A DNA stretch of 64,000 nt from Balaenoptera acutorostrata (lineage: Eukaryota > Chordata > Mammalia > Artiodactyla > Balaenopteridae): the NCBI RefSeq assembly GCF_949987535.1, contig NC_080079.1, positions 6,328,001 through 6,392,000 of the forward strand, read 5' to 3'. The position numbers and the translations under genes are program-made. The notes under the pieces were generated by a model that did no database searches, had not been told where the DNA came from, and saw only the letters and a program-made list of their open reading frames with translations. Of this stretch, positions 35,249-49,230 are shown in pieces; the stretch's first letter is position 1, and every line of letters begins with the position of its first letter.

Positions 35249-35850
35249 TCAGTTGTTCCCAAGCGTTAATTTTGATAATTTGATAAATCACCTGGACCAT
35301 CAACTGATGAATAAACAAATTGTGGTGTAGTCTTACTTACAAGGGAATATTAGTCATTGAAATAAATGAAGTACTAATAGTGCCACAATGTGGAGGAACC
35401 TTCATGCTGAGTGAATGAAGCCAGACATAAAAGATCACATATTGGATGATTCCATTTATATGAAATGTCTGGACTAGGCAGATCCAGAGAGACAGAAAGC
35501 AGCTTAGTGGTTGACAGGGACTCGGGGGAGAGGGGATGAGGAGTGACTGCTTCATGGGGTGAGGGTTGTTTTGGGGGCTCAGGAAAAGGTTCTGGAATTA
35601 GTGGTGATGGTTGCATAACACTGTGAATGTACTAAAAGCCAAGGGATTATGTATTTTTAAGTGGTGAATTTATGTTATGTGAATTTTAACTCAATTTAAA
35701 ATGAAATCACCTGGAGAGCTTGTTAAAACAGTTGCTGGACCCCACCCCCGATTTTTTCTCAGGCGGCAGGTCCGTATGGGGTCTGAATGTTTGCATTTCT
35801 GGTAGGTTGCCGGGTGATGCTGAAGCTGGGACCACACTCTGAGGGGCTCT
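35249..35850 (+). mobile_element. MER5A-like DNA transposon split by an L1
   Basis: The left part (35249-35296, 'gtcagttgttcccaagc' to 'aaatcacctgga') and right part (35704-35850, 'aaatcacctggagagcttgt', 'tgctggaccccaccccc', 'gtgatgctgaagctggga') form one MER5A-type non-autonomous hAT element. An L1 separates them, and the duplicated AAATCACCTGGA marks the insertion point. Confidence 0.7.
35297..35703 (+). mobile_element. L1 3' end, sense, inserted in MER5A
   Basis: Sense-strand L1 ORF2 end and 3' UTR: 'gatgaataaacaaattgtgg', 'gaagccagacataaaagatc', 'tgattccatttatatgaaat' and the terminal 'tatgttatgtgaattttaac'. The 12-bp duplication AAATCACCTGGA at 35285-35296 and 35704-35715 flanks it. The reading frame is decayed, so no protein is expected. 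Confidence 0.8.
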
Positions 35851-36019
35851 GATCCAGGCAGGTGGTCTGAGTGATGGAAGGATTCCTCCTTCGTATGTAA
35901 ATCAGCACATCAAGGCTGTATTGATCCCCGTCCATGTTTCACGAGTTTACTGCAGGTGATCCAGGGCTGAAATGATATCTGCAGTGAAGAACATAAGTTT
36001 TTTTAAATAACTGAACTTG

Positions 36020-36225
36020 GGATCAGATCTAGTCTCTGCCATCCCCTAACTGAGAACTCTTAAACAAGTCCCTTCACCTCCTTTGCAAAATGGGAATAAC
36101 AATACCTATCTCACTGTGTTGTTTTAAAATGTAAATTTTAAAAAGAAAGTATAAAGAAGAAGAAAATATTACTATGAAAGAGTACCCATCATATCATCTA
36201 GCTTAAAGCAGGCTCTCAAATAGTT
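36020..36225 (+). mobile_element. MIR SINE, sense
   Basis: 'ttaaacaagtcccttcacct', 'ctttgcaaaatgggaataac' and 'aatacctatctcactgtgtt' give the MIR core in the sense direction. Confidence 0.65.
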
Positions 36226-36981
36226 ATTCCAAAAAAATATGTAGAGTGTCTATCAGTTCAATATAATTATATATGTTTATATATTTTATATAATTTCTAT
36301 ATGTGAATAAATATGCATGATGCATTTATATATGTGAATGTATTGTATTTCTGATATTTTATTTATATGGTTGGAGAGGCAGTGTGGGGAGTAGGCGTGT
36401 CCAGTAGTTCCCTTGGCAAAGGTCCAGCAGGGGGAGAGTGGGAAGGGCTGGGGCCATATTTTAGTCATCATAGGATCCTCCTCAGAGCTTTAAATATAAT
36501 AATTACTTCTCCAGTGAGTGAGTGGATGAATGAAGGAGTAGTGAACATACTATCCCCAAAGTTTCATTCTGCTATCATCAAAAGTTCAGAAGCAGAGTCA
36601 GTATCTGGGAAGCAGGGAGATGAGCAAGCATTTCCCTGGAGGCATTCTTTTGTGCAGACACATTGGAGAAATAGCAGTCTGAATAATCATTGTGCTGATA
36701 GATCCTGTCTGTGGATCCTGACACCGTGCTGGGGAGTGGATTCCATGTCTTGTTCAAGGTCCACTGGCCCATTTTTCATGCAAACCAATGAACTGCTCAT
36801 TGAGTCCTTAAGCCAACAATCAGTGACATCTCTTGTGCACTAAGCACTGTGCAACTAGTGACCACTTAGACGTATTGTAAAAGGTGTTTAAATATGTGTA
36901 AATTAGGATTCTATTGTAATTACAGGACTGATATTTGGTATCATCAAATTCCCTTATCTCTTGAGATTTGAAATCATTTTA

Positions 36982-37772
36982 TTTATTTTTAATTGAAACG
37001 TAGTTGATTTACAATGTGTTAATTTCTGCTGTACAGCAAAGTGATTCAGTTATACATATTCATACATTCTTTTTTATATTCTTTCCCATTCTGGTTTATC
37101 ACAGGATATTGAATATAGTTCCCTGTGCTAATACAGAAGGACCTTGTTGTTTATCCATTCTCTATATAATAGTTTGCATCTGCTAACCCCAAGCTCCCAC
37201 TCCATCCCTCCCCCACCCCCCCTTCCCCTTGGCAACTACAAGTCTGTTCTCTGTGAGTCTGTTTCTGTTTCGTAGATAAGTTCATTGGTGTCATATTTTA
37301 GATTCCACCTATAAGTGATATCATATGGTATTTGTCTTTCTGACTTCACTTAGTATGGTAATCTCTAGGTCCATTCATGTTGCTGCAAATGGCATTATTT
37401 CATTCTTTTTTATGGCTGAGTAGTATTCCATTGTGTATACGTAGCACATCTTTATCCATTCATCTGTCGATGGACATTTAGGTTGTTTCCATGTCCTGGC
37501 TATCGTGAATAGTGCTGCTATGACCATAGGGGTACAAGTATCTTTTTGAATTATAGTTTTGTCTCGATATATGCCCAGGGTGGGATTGTTTGATCCTATG
37601 GCAACTCTATTTTTAGTTTTTTGAGAAACCTCCATACTGTTTTCCATGGTGGCTACACCAGCTTATATTCCCTTTTCTCCACACCCTCTCCAGTATTTGT
37701 TATTTGTAGACTTTTTAATGATGGCCATTCTGACCGGCGTGAGGTGGTATCTCAGTGTAGTTTTGATTTGCA
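36982..37772 (-). mobile_element. L1, antisense, 5'-truncated, with 13-bp target duplication
   Basis: Cetartiodactyl-type L1 3' end in antisense. On the minus strand an open stretch (37375-37647) still reads as the C-terminus of L1 ORF2, including EYYSAIKKNEIMPFAAT. TGAAATCATTTTA flanks it at 36969-36981 and 37773-37785. Substitutions and stops show that it is inactive. It is 0.8 kb of a parent element of about 6 kb. Confidence 0.9.
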
Positions 37773-37939
37773 TGAAATCATTTTAGATCACTGAATTCTG
37801 TTTACTGAGGGAGGGCCATTGGGTTAGATACAGTTTTTAGTTACTCTCTTCTTCCTTCATACATACCGATCAACCAAGATGATCCCAGCAGAAGGGAGAT
37901 AATAGGCAGACCCTTGCTTGTCAATCAAAACTAGTTTGC

Positions 37940-37956
37940 TTAAAAAAAAAAAAAAA
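37940..37956. repeat. A-rich homopolymer tract
   Basis: Sixteen-base A run after 'tttgctt'. No retroelement body was recognised immediately 5' of it. Confidence 0.7.
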
Positions 37957-38194
37957 AGTGTGGGGGAATAAGAGTTTGAAATTCTTATGAAAAGTACCTT
38001 CAGCCATTATCAGTGCTTGGTCCATGCAGGGCAAAGCTCCCTCCCCCATTGAATGATGCTCCATGGTAGTCTTTTGCCATCAGCCTGACCTCCAAGGGCT
38101 TAGGGGTCTTCTCTGGGGAGGGGGTCGCCCCTCTGGGTGTGTGTTACTGAAAGAAGAGCCTGCTGCTTTCTGCTGAACAAAGTCCTCTAGGCCA

Positions 38195-38585
38195 GTCACA
38201 CCTGCCCACGTGCTTTTGCACTGGCTCCTTCCTCTGCCTGGACCGTTCTTCCTCCAGATGTTCTTCTGCCTGTTCCCTCACATCCTTCTGGTGAGAGCCC
38301 CAGATGCCTTCCCCTCCGTGAGGTCTTCCCTGACCACCCTCCCTAAAAGGTCAGCACCTTGCACATCCTCTCCCCCGACCTGTCTTATTTTTCTCTTTAA
38401 TGCTCATTCCTTTCTAATAGGTAATTGATTCCCTTATCTTCTGTATTATTCGTCTGCCCCACTAGGTGCAAGCTCCACCACGGCCAGGATTTGTGTATGT
38501 TTTATTCATTCCATCTGCCCAAAGCCTAGAACAATGCCTGGAACACAGTAGGTATTGAATAAATAATTGCAGAATAATTGAATGA
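38195..38585 (+). mobile_element. L2 LINE 3' end, sense
   Basis: Well-preserved L2 end: 'ttcctctgcctggaccgttc', 'gtcttccctgaccaccctcc', 'ctgccccactaggtgcaagc', 'tagaacaatgcctggaacac' and 'agtaggtattgaataaataa'. An ancient mammalian LINE, with no coding capacity left. Confidence 0.85.
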
Positions 38586-41196
38586 TGAGTGACAGGTTAC
38601 TCTGCTTTTCTTCCTCTAAAGCCTGGCTTTCTCTAAAGGCCCAAATAGGGCTCAGGAATATTCTATCAGAGAGAAATAGTCACCTGTTCTCCATGATGAG
38701 AAATCATGAAAGGATGAAGGCAGTAAAGATACTCTGCAGGTACAAAATGCTCCTTGGACACATTGCCATTTGTCATCAAAAGAGAGGTCGTGGAGGATGG
38801 CAGAGGTGTTTCTCCATCCTCACGTAGAGGTGGGAATGTTGACCGGTCCAGTCCACAGAGAGGGCAGGAAGGTGTGGGGAAGGGTCGCTGGCCTTCCCAA
38901 GGGGCCTCCCCTGACTCTGAGCGAGTCAGAAAGGCCCAGATTGGAGGGAAAGAGGACCTGTTCACATGTGCTTTTGGCGCAGGAGCTGTGAGCCATGGCC
39001 GGCAGCTGCTGGAGGTTTTAATTATACTGACTTTGAAGGCAGGCATCCTGCTGGTGAAATCGGGTTACACGCTGCGAGGCCCGGCTCTGTGTTGTGAGTG
39101 ATGGTGAGCAAGGGTCAGTTTCAGTGAACTCATCCACACCTTGTTTGGCATCTGAGGAGAACATTGCTGCTTTGTTGTTACAGCAGAGGCACCTGGAGGA
39201 ATTAGCGCCTGGACGCTCTTCCTCGGAGCAAGGCTGGAAAGCTGTGAATTGGGTGGATGCTATTCCTCCACGATTCTAAATGAGAGAGAACTTTAAAAGC
39301 ACCTGGGGTTTGTCCTTCAACAGAACTGGAAAAAACTAAGAGAACTAGAAATGTATTATTACGCAGATAACTCGACTTCTATCTGACCACATCCAGCACA
39401 GACACGAAAAGAGTCGTTTTTTTGCTAACAGTTGATCTGTTCTCCTCTCCCAAATACTCTGAATTTTAAATCCTGGACTTAAACTGATCTCACTCATCTT
39501 GCTTCTATCCCTTTCTTTTAAATGTCAATCCCCCCAAAAACCCAAAATGTATTTGTTGTTTTGAAAGACAGTGAGATGGGAGGGCTCGTCGGAGCTGTTT
39601 CTGGAGCTGGTTTCAGCCCTCTAATCCCCGGACGCTCGTGGGCATGTTCTGCTCACTTGCGAAGCAGGGTGATTGATACCCCTCTTTCACTGGGCTTCTG
39701 TTAATCTTGCTATAAACTGCTGTTAATCTTGCTTATGAACCATTCCCGAGGCTTACAATTTCTCCTTGTGTCTTTCCTAATTAACTTCAACATTTTCTAG
39801 AAATCAGTGCCCTCCCAGAATGAACTGGTCAGATTTCATCACAGCACCTGGTTGGGTATCACTGAGTGAGAATGAGGTTTAGTCTCCTGGGTCAGGCCTT
39901 GAGATAGAGGTGTCCTGGGAAATGCTTACACTGGAGAAGATTCCATCTCTTCCACTGCAAAGCGAAGTACTGCTCTCAATTCCCTGTGTGATGTACTGTC
40001 ATCTTTTCAACACAAAGCTCTTCTAAATGGACAAAATTACACTTTTTCTTGTGGCTCATCATCTGAAGCTATTCAGTATCACTTTTGATACCAGGAACAA
40101 TCAATCTGTCTGCCCAGGAAAGTTATAAAGATTTCGAAAGGAACTTTGTTACAGCACTACATCTAAGTCCTTGTTTACGGTCTTTGTATCCACGAGCAAG
40201 ACTTGCATGTATTAATTTACTTGTAGATTAGAATTATACTTCAGAGTTAATAACCCGAGATTGATAGAAAACACTTGGGGAGATAGTGCGGTGTTACCAG
40301 TTTGGCCCTGGAACTCATCATGATCTTGAAGTATTGCCAGACTCAATCATTGAATGGTGGCTAGTCGGCGGTCTTCAGGGAAACCTAGCGGCACACATTG
40401 GTTTGGCCGATTGATTGGGGTCCAATTATAATGTCATCCTGTCTTCATGGGAGAGGGTGCTTGGGCTTGCTGGTCAGCAGGTCCTGCTTCCTCACTAAGT
40501 AATAAAACCTGGCTTTCTGGTGTGCGTAGCCCTTATGATAATCGCTGCCTAAGACCTGGGAAAACGCATTCGTAAAAGAGAGTCAGATGCTTTATATACG
40601 TTAGGGACCACTAGCTGCTGTGGGAAACAAACCCCTAATTTCAGGGGCTTACCGTCATAGAGATGTGTTTCCCTTGCATGTGACGCCCTGAAGCTCTGTG
40701 CTGTCAGTGAGTCAGGACCAGGTGCTGTGTCTGGCTTGTCCCCCTCCTGGGACGTTGGACTGGTCTGAGCCCAGCTGGCAGCAGGGGAGAGGAAGGAACA
40801 GCTACTTAACTACCTTCGGCCAGAAGTGACGCATGTCATTTCCCCTCTGCTAATTCCATCACCAGGAATTATCACACGGCCCACCCAGGAGCGAGGCGGG
40901 TGGCACAGCCCCTCCGGACCGTGGACGGGGGAGCACGAGCTTTGCAGGGAAGTTGGCCAACTTGGCCACATCCCTATGTAGCCCTGGTTTTTCGAGGCAA
41001 GGGCAGCACCTGCACTTCTGACCACCTCCATTCTCTCAGAGCTGTGCCTGGGGAGACAGTGGTTTGCCCTTTATAGGCCCAAACCAGTATCAGCCGGCCG
41101 TGACCCACCATGAGGATTGTGTCTGTGAAGCCGTGGAGTTGATAAGCTCAGTCATTTGTACCTTCCCCCTCCCTTGGGATAATGATTGCCTTTCTT

Positions 41197-42060
41197 ATTT
41201 TTTTTTTTAACTGAAGTATAGTTGATGTACAATGTTATGTTAGTTTCTAGTGTACAGCACAGTGATTCAGTTATATATACTTTTTCAGATTCTTTTCACT
41301 TACAGGTTATTACAAGATATCAAATATAGTTCCCTGTGCTCTACAGTAGGTCCTTGTTGTTTATCTATTTTATATATAGTAGTTTGTATCTGCTAATCCC
41401 AAACTCCTACTTTATCTCCCCCTGCCTTTCCCCTTTGGTAACCATAAATTTGTTTTCTATGTCTGTGAGTCTGTTTCTGTTTTGTAAATAAGTTCATTTG
41501 TATCGTTTTTTAGATTCCAAGTATAAGTGATATGAGATGATATTTGTCTTTCTGTCTGACTTACTTCACTTAGTATGATAATCTCTAGGTCCATCCATGT
41601 TGCTGCAAATGGCATTATTCTTTTTTATGGCCGAGTACTATTCGATTGTATATGTCAATATATATGTACCACATCTTCTTTATCCATTCATCTGTCGATG
41701 GACACTTAGGTTGCTTCCATGTCTTGGCTATTGTAAATAGTGCTCCTATGAAAATTGGGGTGCATGTATCATTTTGAATTAGTTTTCATCTTTTCTGGAT
41801 ATATGCCCAGGAATGGATTGCAGGATCATATGGTAGCTCTATTTTTAGTTTTTTGAGGAATCTCCATACTGTTTTTCATAGTGGCTGCACCAGCTTACAT
41901 TTCCACCAACAGTGTAGGAGGGTTCCCTTTTCTCCACATCCTCTCCAGCATTTATTATTTGTAGACTTTTTGATGATGGCCTTTCCGATCAATGAAGTTA
42001 GAGCACTCCCTCACACCATACACAAAAATAAACTCAAAATGGCTTAAAGACTTAAATGTA
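41197..42060 (-). mobile_element. L1, antisense, with 5' inversion
   Basis: Begins with a T run (41198-41208), then the L1 3' end in antisense to about 41989. From 41990 to 42060 the sequence switches to the sense strand of a more upstream part of L1 ORF2: 'caccatacacaaaaataaac', encoding a [12 protein letters not shown] segment on the plus strand. This is the signature of a 5' inversion by twin priming during reverse transcription. The element is inactive. Confidence 0.8.
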
Positions 42061-42458
42061 CTTTTTTCATCTTTGTACTTTCCAATATGAACATAGATAG
42101 CGTTCATATTACAAGCTACAGATCCTAAGCATTCACTTTCCATTATATCATTTCACACAGAACTATTAATGATGTCTGTAATGAGACACAATCTCAAGTT
42201 GTTGATCTGAAAACCATCCAAAGGTCATTTCTTTTTGGATAAAGCACTTCCTCATCAGTGGTGTTGGAACTGTGCAGGACTGGACCTCAGGGTGTAGTCG
42301 AAGGTGCCTCATTTTACACCGCTCAAGCCTTTGTTCACTGAGACTAACAGTGGCCACCCAGGCAGATGGCTCCCGTGGGTACCACGCACAGCTGCACGAG
42401 AAGGATGCGAGAGGCCTCTCAGTGCCCTGACGACTGACGTCCTGGCTCTTCCCTGCAG

Positions 42459-42636
42459 GTTCCCGTTCCCCATGGTGTTCAGCAGCTGCAGCAGGAAGGA
42501 CCTGGAGGCCAGCCTGGAGAAGGGCATGGGTATGTGCCTCTTTAACCTGCCGGAAGTGACGCAGTCCTTCGGGGGCCGGAAGTGCGGGAATGGATACGTC
42601 GAAGAAGGAGAGGAGTGTGACTGTGGGGAACCGGAG
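42459..42636 (+). CDS. ADAM12: ADAM12 exon 12: end of protease domain and start of disintegrin domain
   Basis: A 178-bp exon. Its first G completes Gly (GG|G) from exon 11, and 59 codons follow, FPFPMVFSSC... to EECDCGEPE. The acceptor is CCCTGCAG and the donor GAG|GTGAGA. It matches human residues 385-444. It closes the catalytic domain (FSSCSRKDLE, CLFNLPEV) and opens the disintegrin domain with the conserved RKCGNGYVEEGEECDCG, a calcium-binding, Cys-rich segment. Differences from human as I recall it include Phe for Tyr at the first codon, KGMGM for KGVGV, VTQS for VRES and GNGY for GNRF. A 216-codon minus-strand open frame over this exon is a shadow. Confidence 0.96.
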
Positions 42637-44194
42637 GTGAGAGAGACGTTTCCAGAATGTTGGTCTCGCGTTCGCGGCTGGGCCAAGAAGCAAGACCTTG
42701 AAGGAATTGTGCGGTAGAATGAAAGTGCTAGAAATGCAGGATGGAAAACTCCTACATGACCACCTTGAACAAACTTCATAAGCTAGGGTGGCCTTCTTGA
42801 ATTTTAAGTATTGCATAGAATAAATTGTCTCCCTGGTTTAAAAAGCTAAAGAATCTTCTCTGTTGAAGGACGCAGTAGCGTAGGCAGGATGAGGGCAAGA
42901 ACAACGAAAAAGCATTTAGCTTTGAGTTTGACAGAGAAGAAAGCCTTGGAATGCTGGCTTCAAATGGCTAGTAAGTACCAAGTCTTTCTCTCTGTACGGG
43001 GTGCACCCGAGGGGAATTTGAATAAGCGTTCGTTTTTAACCAAGAGCTTCTTCCCAAGTTGAAATTCTGCTCCAGCTGCCACAGCTTCCTCTGTATGGAC
43101 GACCTGAGGCGCCCAGGCTCCTGCCTGTCTGCTTGTTAGCTTTCAGAAGAAATAAGCGAAAGCGGGGAACATTCTTATCCAGCAAAAGGCGTATTTAACC
43201 CTGTTTTCCAGCCAGTGTCAGGACATTTTCTCATTTCTGTAGGGCCCAAGATAAAGTTAATCAACATCAAAATTATAACAGCCATTTTAAAATCTCTGAA
43301 TAATCTTGGGAAGGAAAAAGAAAGACAGGACACAGTGAGACCACCTGGTGAAAGAAGTACCCCCTCAAAACTTGAAGGAGGTTGATTTAGAATAAATCAA
43401 AGCCAGTCGTTTGTATAGCAGGCTGTCTCCATGTGGGAGTCCCTCCCTGAGAGCTTGTGCAAGCTGCAGTGGTAGTCAAGTTCAAGATGGGCTTAGCTAA
43501 ATTCACAAACCGGCTTGATGAGGGCTTAGGAAGAGCAAGTCTTGGAGGGCTGCTCTGAAAGGGGGATTCGGGGATGGAAGGGAACTTGTGCTGAGACTCT
43601 GTGTTCCTGTGTTCATCAAACAAGCAGCTGGTTATAGAACCTTCATCATGTCCAATCTCCAAGTCTCTGAGCTTTCCCACATCAGCAGGAATGATCCTGG
43701 TCTCCATCTGACCACTTCTGTAAGAATATTGGGAGTGAATATAAGTTCTAGGGAATGGAGGTTGCAGAGGTGGTTTGATGAAATGTTTTTGTGCCCTTGC
43801 CAAAATCAGGATTCATCCAAGGTCACAGTGCTGTCCACAGCAGCGTTCAGTTTTGCTCACAGTGCGCAGAGAATGGTTACTATGCAGGAACAAAGTCCTA
43901 AGTCCTCACAGAAACTCTTTTTCAGATTAGCAGAGGAAAACTTGAAACCGTCATGGGATGGGTTATGCAAAGTGGAAATTGCTTGGAGACTTTTTCTAAT
44001 TGCTTAAGGAAAAAAACAAAATTAGTTTAAATTACTCCTATTTCTCAGGAGAGGTCATGTTGACTTGAAATGGTTATCTTTTATCTGAACTCCTTGTAAT
44101 TGTTTGTTAATCTAAATACATTTGACAGCTCTTCCTGGAGCCATGAACTCTCAGGTTTGGAATGACTCTATTAGCCATCATTTATTCCATATGC

Positions 44195-44330
44195 CAGCAC
44201 TGCCACCAGCATCCCTGCCACCCTCCCCATCACCACTGTTACCATGTCCACCACCACCCCACCATCATCACCACTACTGCCACCGCCATCACCTCAACCC
44301 CACCACTAGCGTCACCACCGCCACCATCAT
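44195..44330. repeat. Imperfect CCA/CAT trinucleotide-rich tract
   Basis: Irregular CAC, CCA, CAT and TGCCAC units. It gives His/Pro/Thr-rich open frames in several phases that are artefacts of the repeat. Confidence 0.85.
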
Positions 44331-44553
44331 GTCAGCAAATGCTTGAGTGCCTGAAACTCGCCAGCCTGCTGTTGTGGTCTTCTCTTTTACCTCCATCAAG
44401 AAGTCACTCAGCTTTCCCAGGGTGTTTACTGTCTCTCCAGGCAGCTCATTGCAGGACAGCTTTGAAGAACTCAAACTCTTTGCTTACATAAGAGCTGTGT
44501 TCTCCCTCCATGTAATTCCCAACTGTATATTTCTGTGCTTAGGGTCCTTATTT

Positions 44554-44860
44554 GAGGATTCTTTTTTTTTTTTTTTTTTTTTTTTTTATTTATTTTTGGC
44601 TGTGTTGGGTCTTCGTTTCTGTGCGAGGGCTTTCTCTAGTTGTGGCAAGCGGGGGCCACTCTTCATCGCGGTGCGCGGGCCTCTCACTATCGCAGCCTCT
44701 CTTGTTGCGGAGCACAGGCTCCAGACGCGCAGGCTCAGTAGTTGTGGCTCACGGGCCCAGCTGCTTCGCGGCATGTGGGATCTTCCCAGACCAGGGCTCG
44801 AACCCGTGTCCCCTGCATTGGCAGGCGGACTCTCAACCACTGAGCCACCAGGGAAGCTCC
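44554..44860 (-). mobile_element. CHR-type tRNA-derived SINE, antisense, full length
   Basis: The antisense SINE begins with a long T run (about 44562-44587) and 'ggctgtgttgggtcttcgtt', continues through 'gcatgtgggatcttcccaga' and ends in the tRNA-like 'ctctcaaccactgagccacc' and 'agggaagctc'. TAGGGTCCTTATTT flanks it exactly (44540-44553 and 44861-44874). This SINE family is characteristic of whales, hippos and related cetartiodactyls. Confidence 0.93.
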
Positions 44861-47412
44861 TAGGGTCCTTATTTAATAGGAGAAGTTCTTGCTATCTGAA
44901 GAGAACTCTCGTTCTCCTCATCCAAAGTTCTTTCTTCCAAGAAATCTTTCAAAGTCGCAGGCAAGCCTTTTGCCTCAATTCTTAGTTTTCTTTCATTTTT
45001 TTAAAAATTTCTTTTTAAAGTTTAAGCTCAAACTGTGTCTGAGGGTATGAAAGCCCATTTCCCAGTTTCCAAGCTGACCAAAACTTTTAGTCAGACCTGT
45101 GGACCTGGGTTCTTTACCCCACACTCAGTGCTCAGGCCCTGGAAATATCCATCATGCCTTTGTTTCATATTGGCCTATGCATCCCCTGGACCATAAAGAC
45201 GTCCAGTGTCACCACATCAGTGAGTAAACGGGGTCAGAACAGCTGCCCCAGTTCATGACTGGAACCAGTTTCTGTTCCTTTGCTCCCAGAAATAATGGCC
45301 ACTATTTTCAAGAAGGTGCATTATTGTCTTAACCCCAGTTCATTGTGATTAAGAATCTCTGTCTACTACCTACAACCCAAGAATGACAATTAGGGCATTT
45401 GCTGAGAATTCTCTAATGGCTTCATTCATTACTCTTTCTTCTTTGGAGACTTAGTGTTCGTTGGCTCTGCTGAACTTCTCTATTGAGCACTAAACTAATA
45501 AATGCATCAACAGATGAAGAATTTGTCTCTTCTGATAAATAGAGTTCTGCGGAAGGAATAGATTATGGGTAGTTAAAAGGCAAATGAATGCTGAAGTCTT
45601 CTGTCCAGGGCACTGGGTTTACATCCACCATGAGGATATCCTGACAACTTGCTCATTCTTCCAAGCTAATAGGGTTGGGAAAGCAGCCTTATCTCCTTGT
45701 TTAAAGTCAATAGGACGCCAGTAGCTTGCAAATATCTTTTAAACTCAGTTATCTCTCTCACATTATCAATCCCCTTTGAAGTCAAAACCATTCTACTTGG
45801 CTGCGTTTCCATTTGAACTGCTGCGTATATTATATAGCGATTTGTTGGTGGGGGGGTGGGAGTTAGTTCTTAAAGGATCTTAGGACCCAGTTTTAGGATG
45901 GCTGATTTAACTTAGAAGTGCAAGGAAGTCTGTAATTTGGCTAATGCGTTATTGGGAGAGCCATTTAGACCATGATGTACAGGACAGTACTGCTGTACGT
46001 GTGATGGTACTGACCGGGAGTGCCATTGATGGCCTCCGTTTAAAACAACAAAACCAGTTCCTAAATGTTTTAGGATTGTAAGTCCATGAGTTAGAAACCT
46101 TTACCGTCCTGAAAGCTATGACTTCTGGTTGGCAGTTTTATCTTATTGTATATATTACACACTCCGGATGTTTATAAAGTCCTTGAGCAAATTTAAAATT
46201 TAATAATTTGGGATGTATTTATAATAGGAGCAAACAGTAAAAGGGAGCATCAGTCATAGAGTTTTACAAAGGGTACAGTTCAGATATCTGGTGAGCCATA
46301 AATCGTCTGGATTATCAACGTTTTATTCATTGCATTTATGATACTAATAAATTCATTCGTGGAAGATGGTTTTGGGGAGTAAACTATTATACTATTAAAA
46401 TAGTATGTGATGGGCTTCACTCTAGCCATAGTATATAAATTCTTCAGCACATAACATATTAAATAAAATAAAAGGACATTGATAAATTCAATCCTGAAGA
46501 CTCTATTGAACTCTTCTTTCTCATGATAATCAATTTCTTCTAAAATGTGTAAACTCCGAGTTACTGGAATGTTCTAAAGCACCAGATGTCATAAATATAC
46601 TGGATAGATATGTATAGGCCTTTTGTTGAGAGGTAAGCAAAAGGTATCAATCTCTTGTTTCATTTTGTTAGAAAAAATTAGGTGGCTGTGAAACACAGCA
46701 TAACAAAGGAGTTCACTTCCTCTCTCATGTTCATTTCACAGAGGACAATCCAGCTACTGTTTGATCTGTTTAAATCCTTTGCAGATCAATGGGCACAGCC
46801 CATGGATCTCCTTCCCGCCCCTTGCTCATTCTGAGGTGCATTTCTGACCTGAGGAGGGTCTCATCAGGTGAGACAGCCCACCTGTGCTGAGCAAGAGTCC
46901 AGCTACCAGGTCTGGTTGGATTGCAGGGAACCGTGGTTCAAACGCAATTGATTTGACTTCATTTCCTACCAATATGCTCTAGATTAAACTCTGGATCCGT
47001 CTTTGAAGGGTAAAGTTTGTATGCATCTATGTAGATTTTTGAATAAGTAAGTTCATAGGACTCCAGTGGTCCTGGTATGATTCCCTGCATTAAGGCCGGC
47101 AGTCATGAGACAGACACACACACACACAGCCTCACCCGCTGCTGACATGAATGGCCTCACGAGCCAGCCAGCCTTCCTGTCCGGGTCCCTCACCCCATCA
47201 TGAAAGATGCTTGAGTGCTACTGACTTTTCCCAGGGACACGCACTCCCAGGCAGTTTATAAACACTTACCAGAAGCTTTGCTTTCTTCCAGAGGAAGATA
47301 ATCCTCAGTCCGGCTAGTTTTCATCTCAAGAGCCAGGCCCTCTGGTTCTTTCTTCCCTTTTCAGTCACTTAAGGTGCGACCTTTGCTTTCTGTGAGTATC
47401 TGTGCCATGTGA

Positions 47413-49034
<1,622 letters not shown>

Positions 49035-49230
49035 CTGAAACCTGCAGGAACGGCGTGCAGGGACTCTAGCAACTCCTGCGACCTCCCAGAGTTCTGCACG
49101 GGGGCCAGTCCTCACTGCCCGGCCAACGTGTACCTGCACGATGGGCACCCGTGTCAGGGGGTGGACGGCTACTGCTACAACGGCATCTGCCAGACCCACG
49201 AGCAGCAGTGCATCACCCTCTGGGGACCAG
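49035..49230 (+). CDS. ADAM12: ADAM12 exon 14: disintegrin loop and start of cysteine-rich domain
   Basis: A 196-bp exon, phase 0 at the start and 1 at the end, 65 codons [10 protein letters not shown]... to TLWGP plus G of a split Gly. The acceptor is CTTTCAG and the donor CAG|GTACGT. It matches human residues 475-539. It carries the disintegrin loop ([14 protein letters not shown]), which in ADAMs has no RGD but presents an acidic motif for non-RGD integrin contacts. Next comes the CTGASPHCP segment and the beginning of the cysteine-rich domain ([15 protein letters not shown]). Eight cysteines are present. Differences noted from human: [11 protein letters not shown] for GHSCQDVDGYC, and QQCIT for QQCVT. 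Confidence 0.97.

Larger units (their letters stand above)
22093..42458 (+). other. ADAM12: ADAM12 intron 11 (20.4 kb)
   Basis: The longest intron in the window, from GCAAGT to CCCTGCAG. In order it holds: GC-richer sequence to 23.1 kb, a 33-bp minisatellite (23340), an ATCC repeat (24.0 kb), L2-like stretches (25.9-26.4, 27.4 kb), a MIR (28.7 kb), a CA repeat (29.3 kb), an L2 end and GGAT repeat (29.5-29.8 kb), MIRs (30.2 and 31.9 kb), a CpG-rich island (31.26-31.82 kb), a TG repeat (34.2 kb), an L1 nested in MER5 (35.2-35.9 kb), a MIR (36.0 kb), an antisense L1 (37.0 kb), a full L2 end (38.2 kb) and a 5'-inverted L1 (41.2 kb). Stretches such as 32.1-34.2 kb and 38.6-41.1 kb show no repeat or gene I can name. 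Confidence 0.85.

Noticed and set aside
37375..37647. Minus-strand 90-codon frame as a gene
   Set aside because: It is the decayed C-terminus of L1 ORF2 inside a truncated element.
42166..42816. Minus-strand open frame of 216 codons over exon 12
   Set aside because: It is a shadow of a conserved plus-strand exon and has no recognisable protein or splice context.
44347..44985. Plus-strand open frame of 212 codons
   Set aside because: It is built largely from the antisense CHR SINE and its T run.
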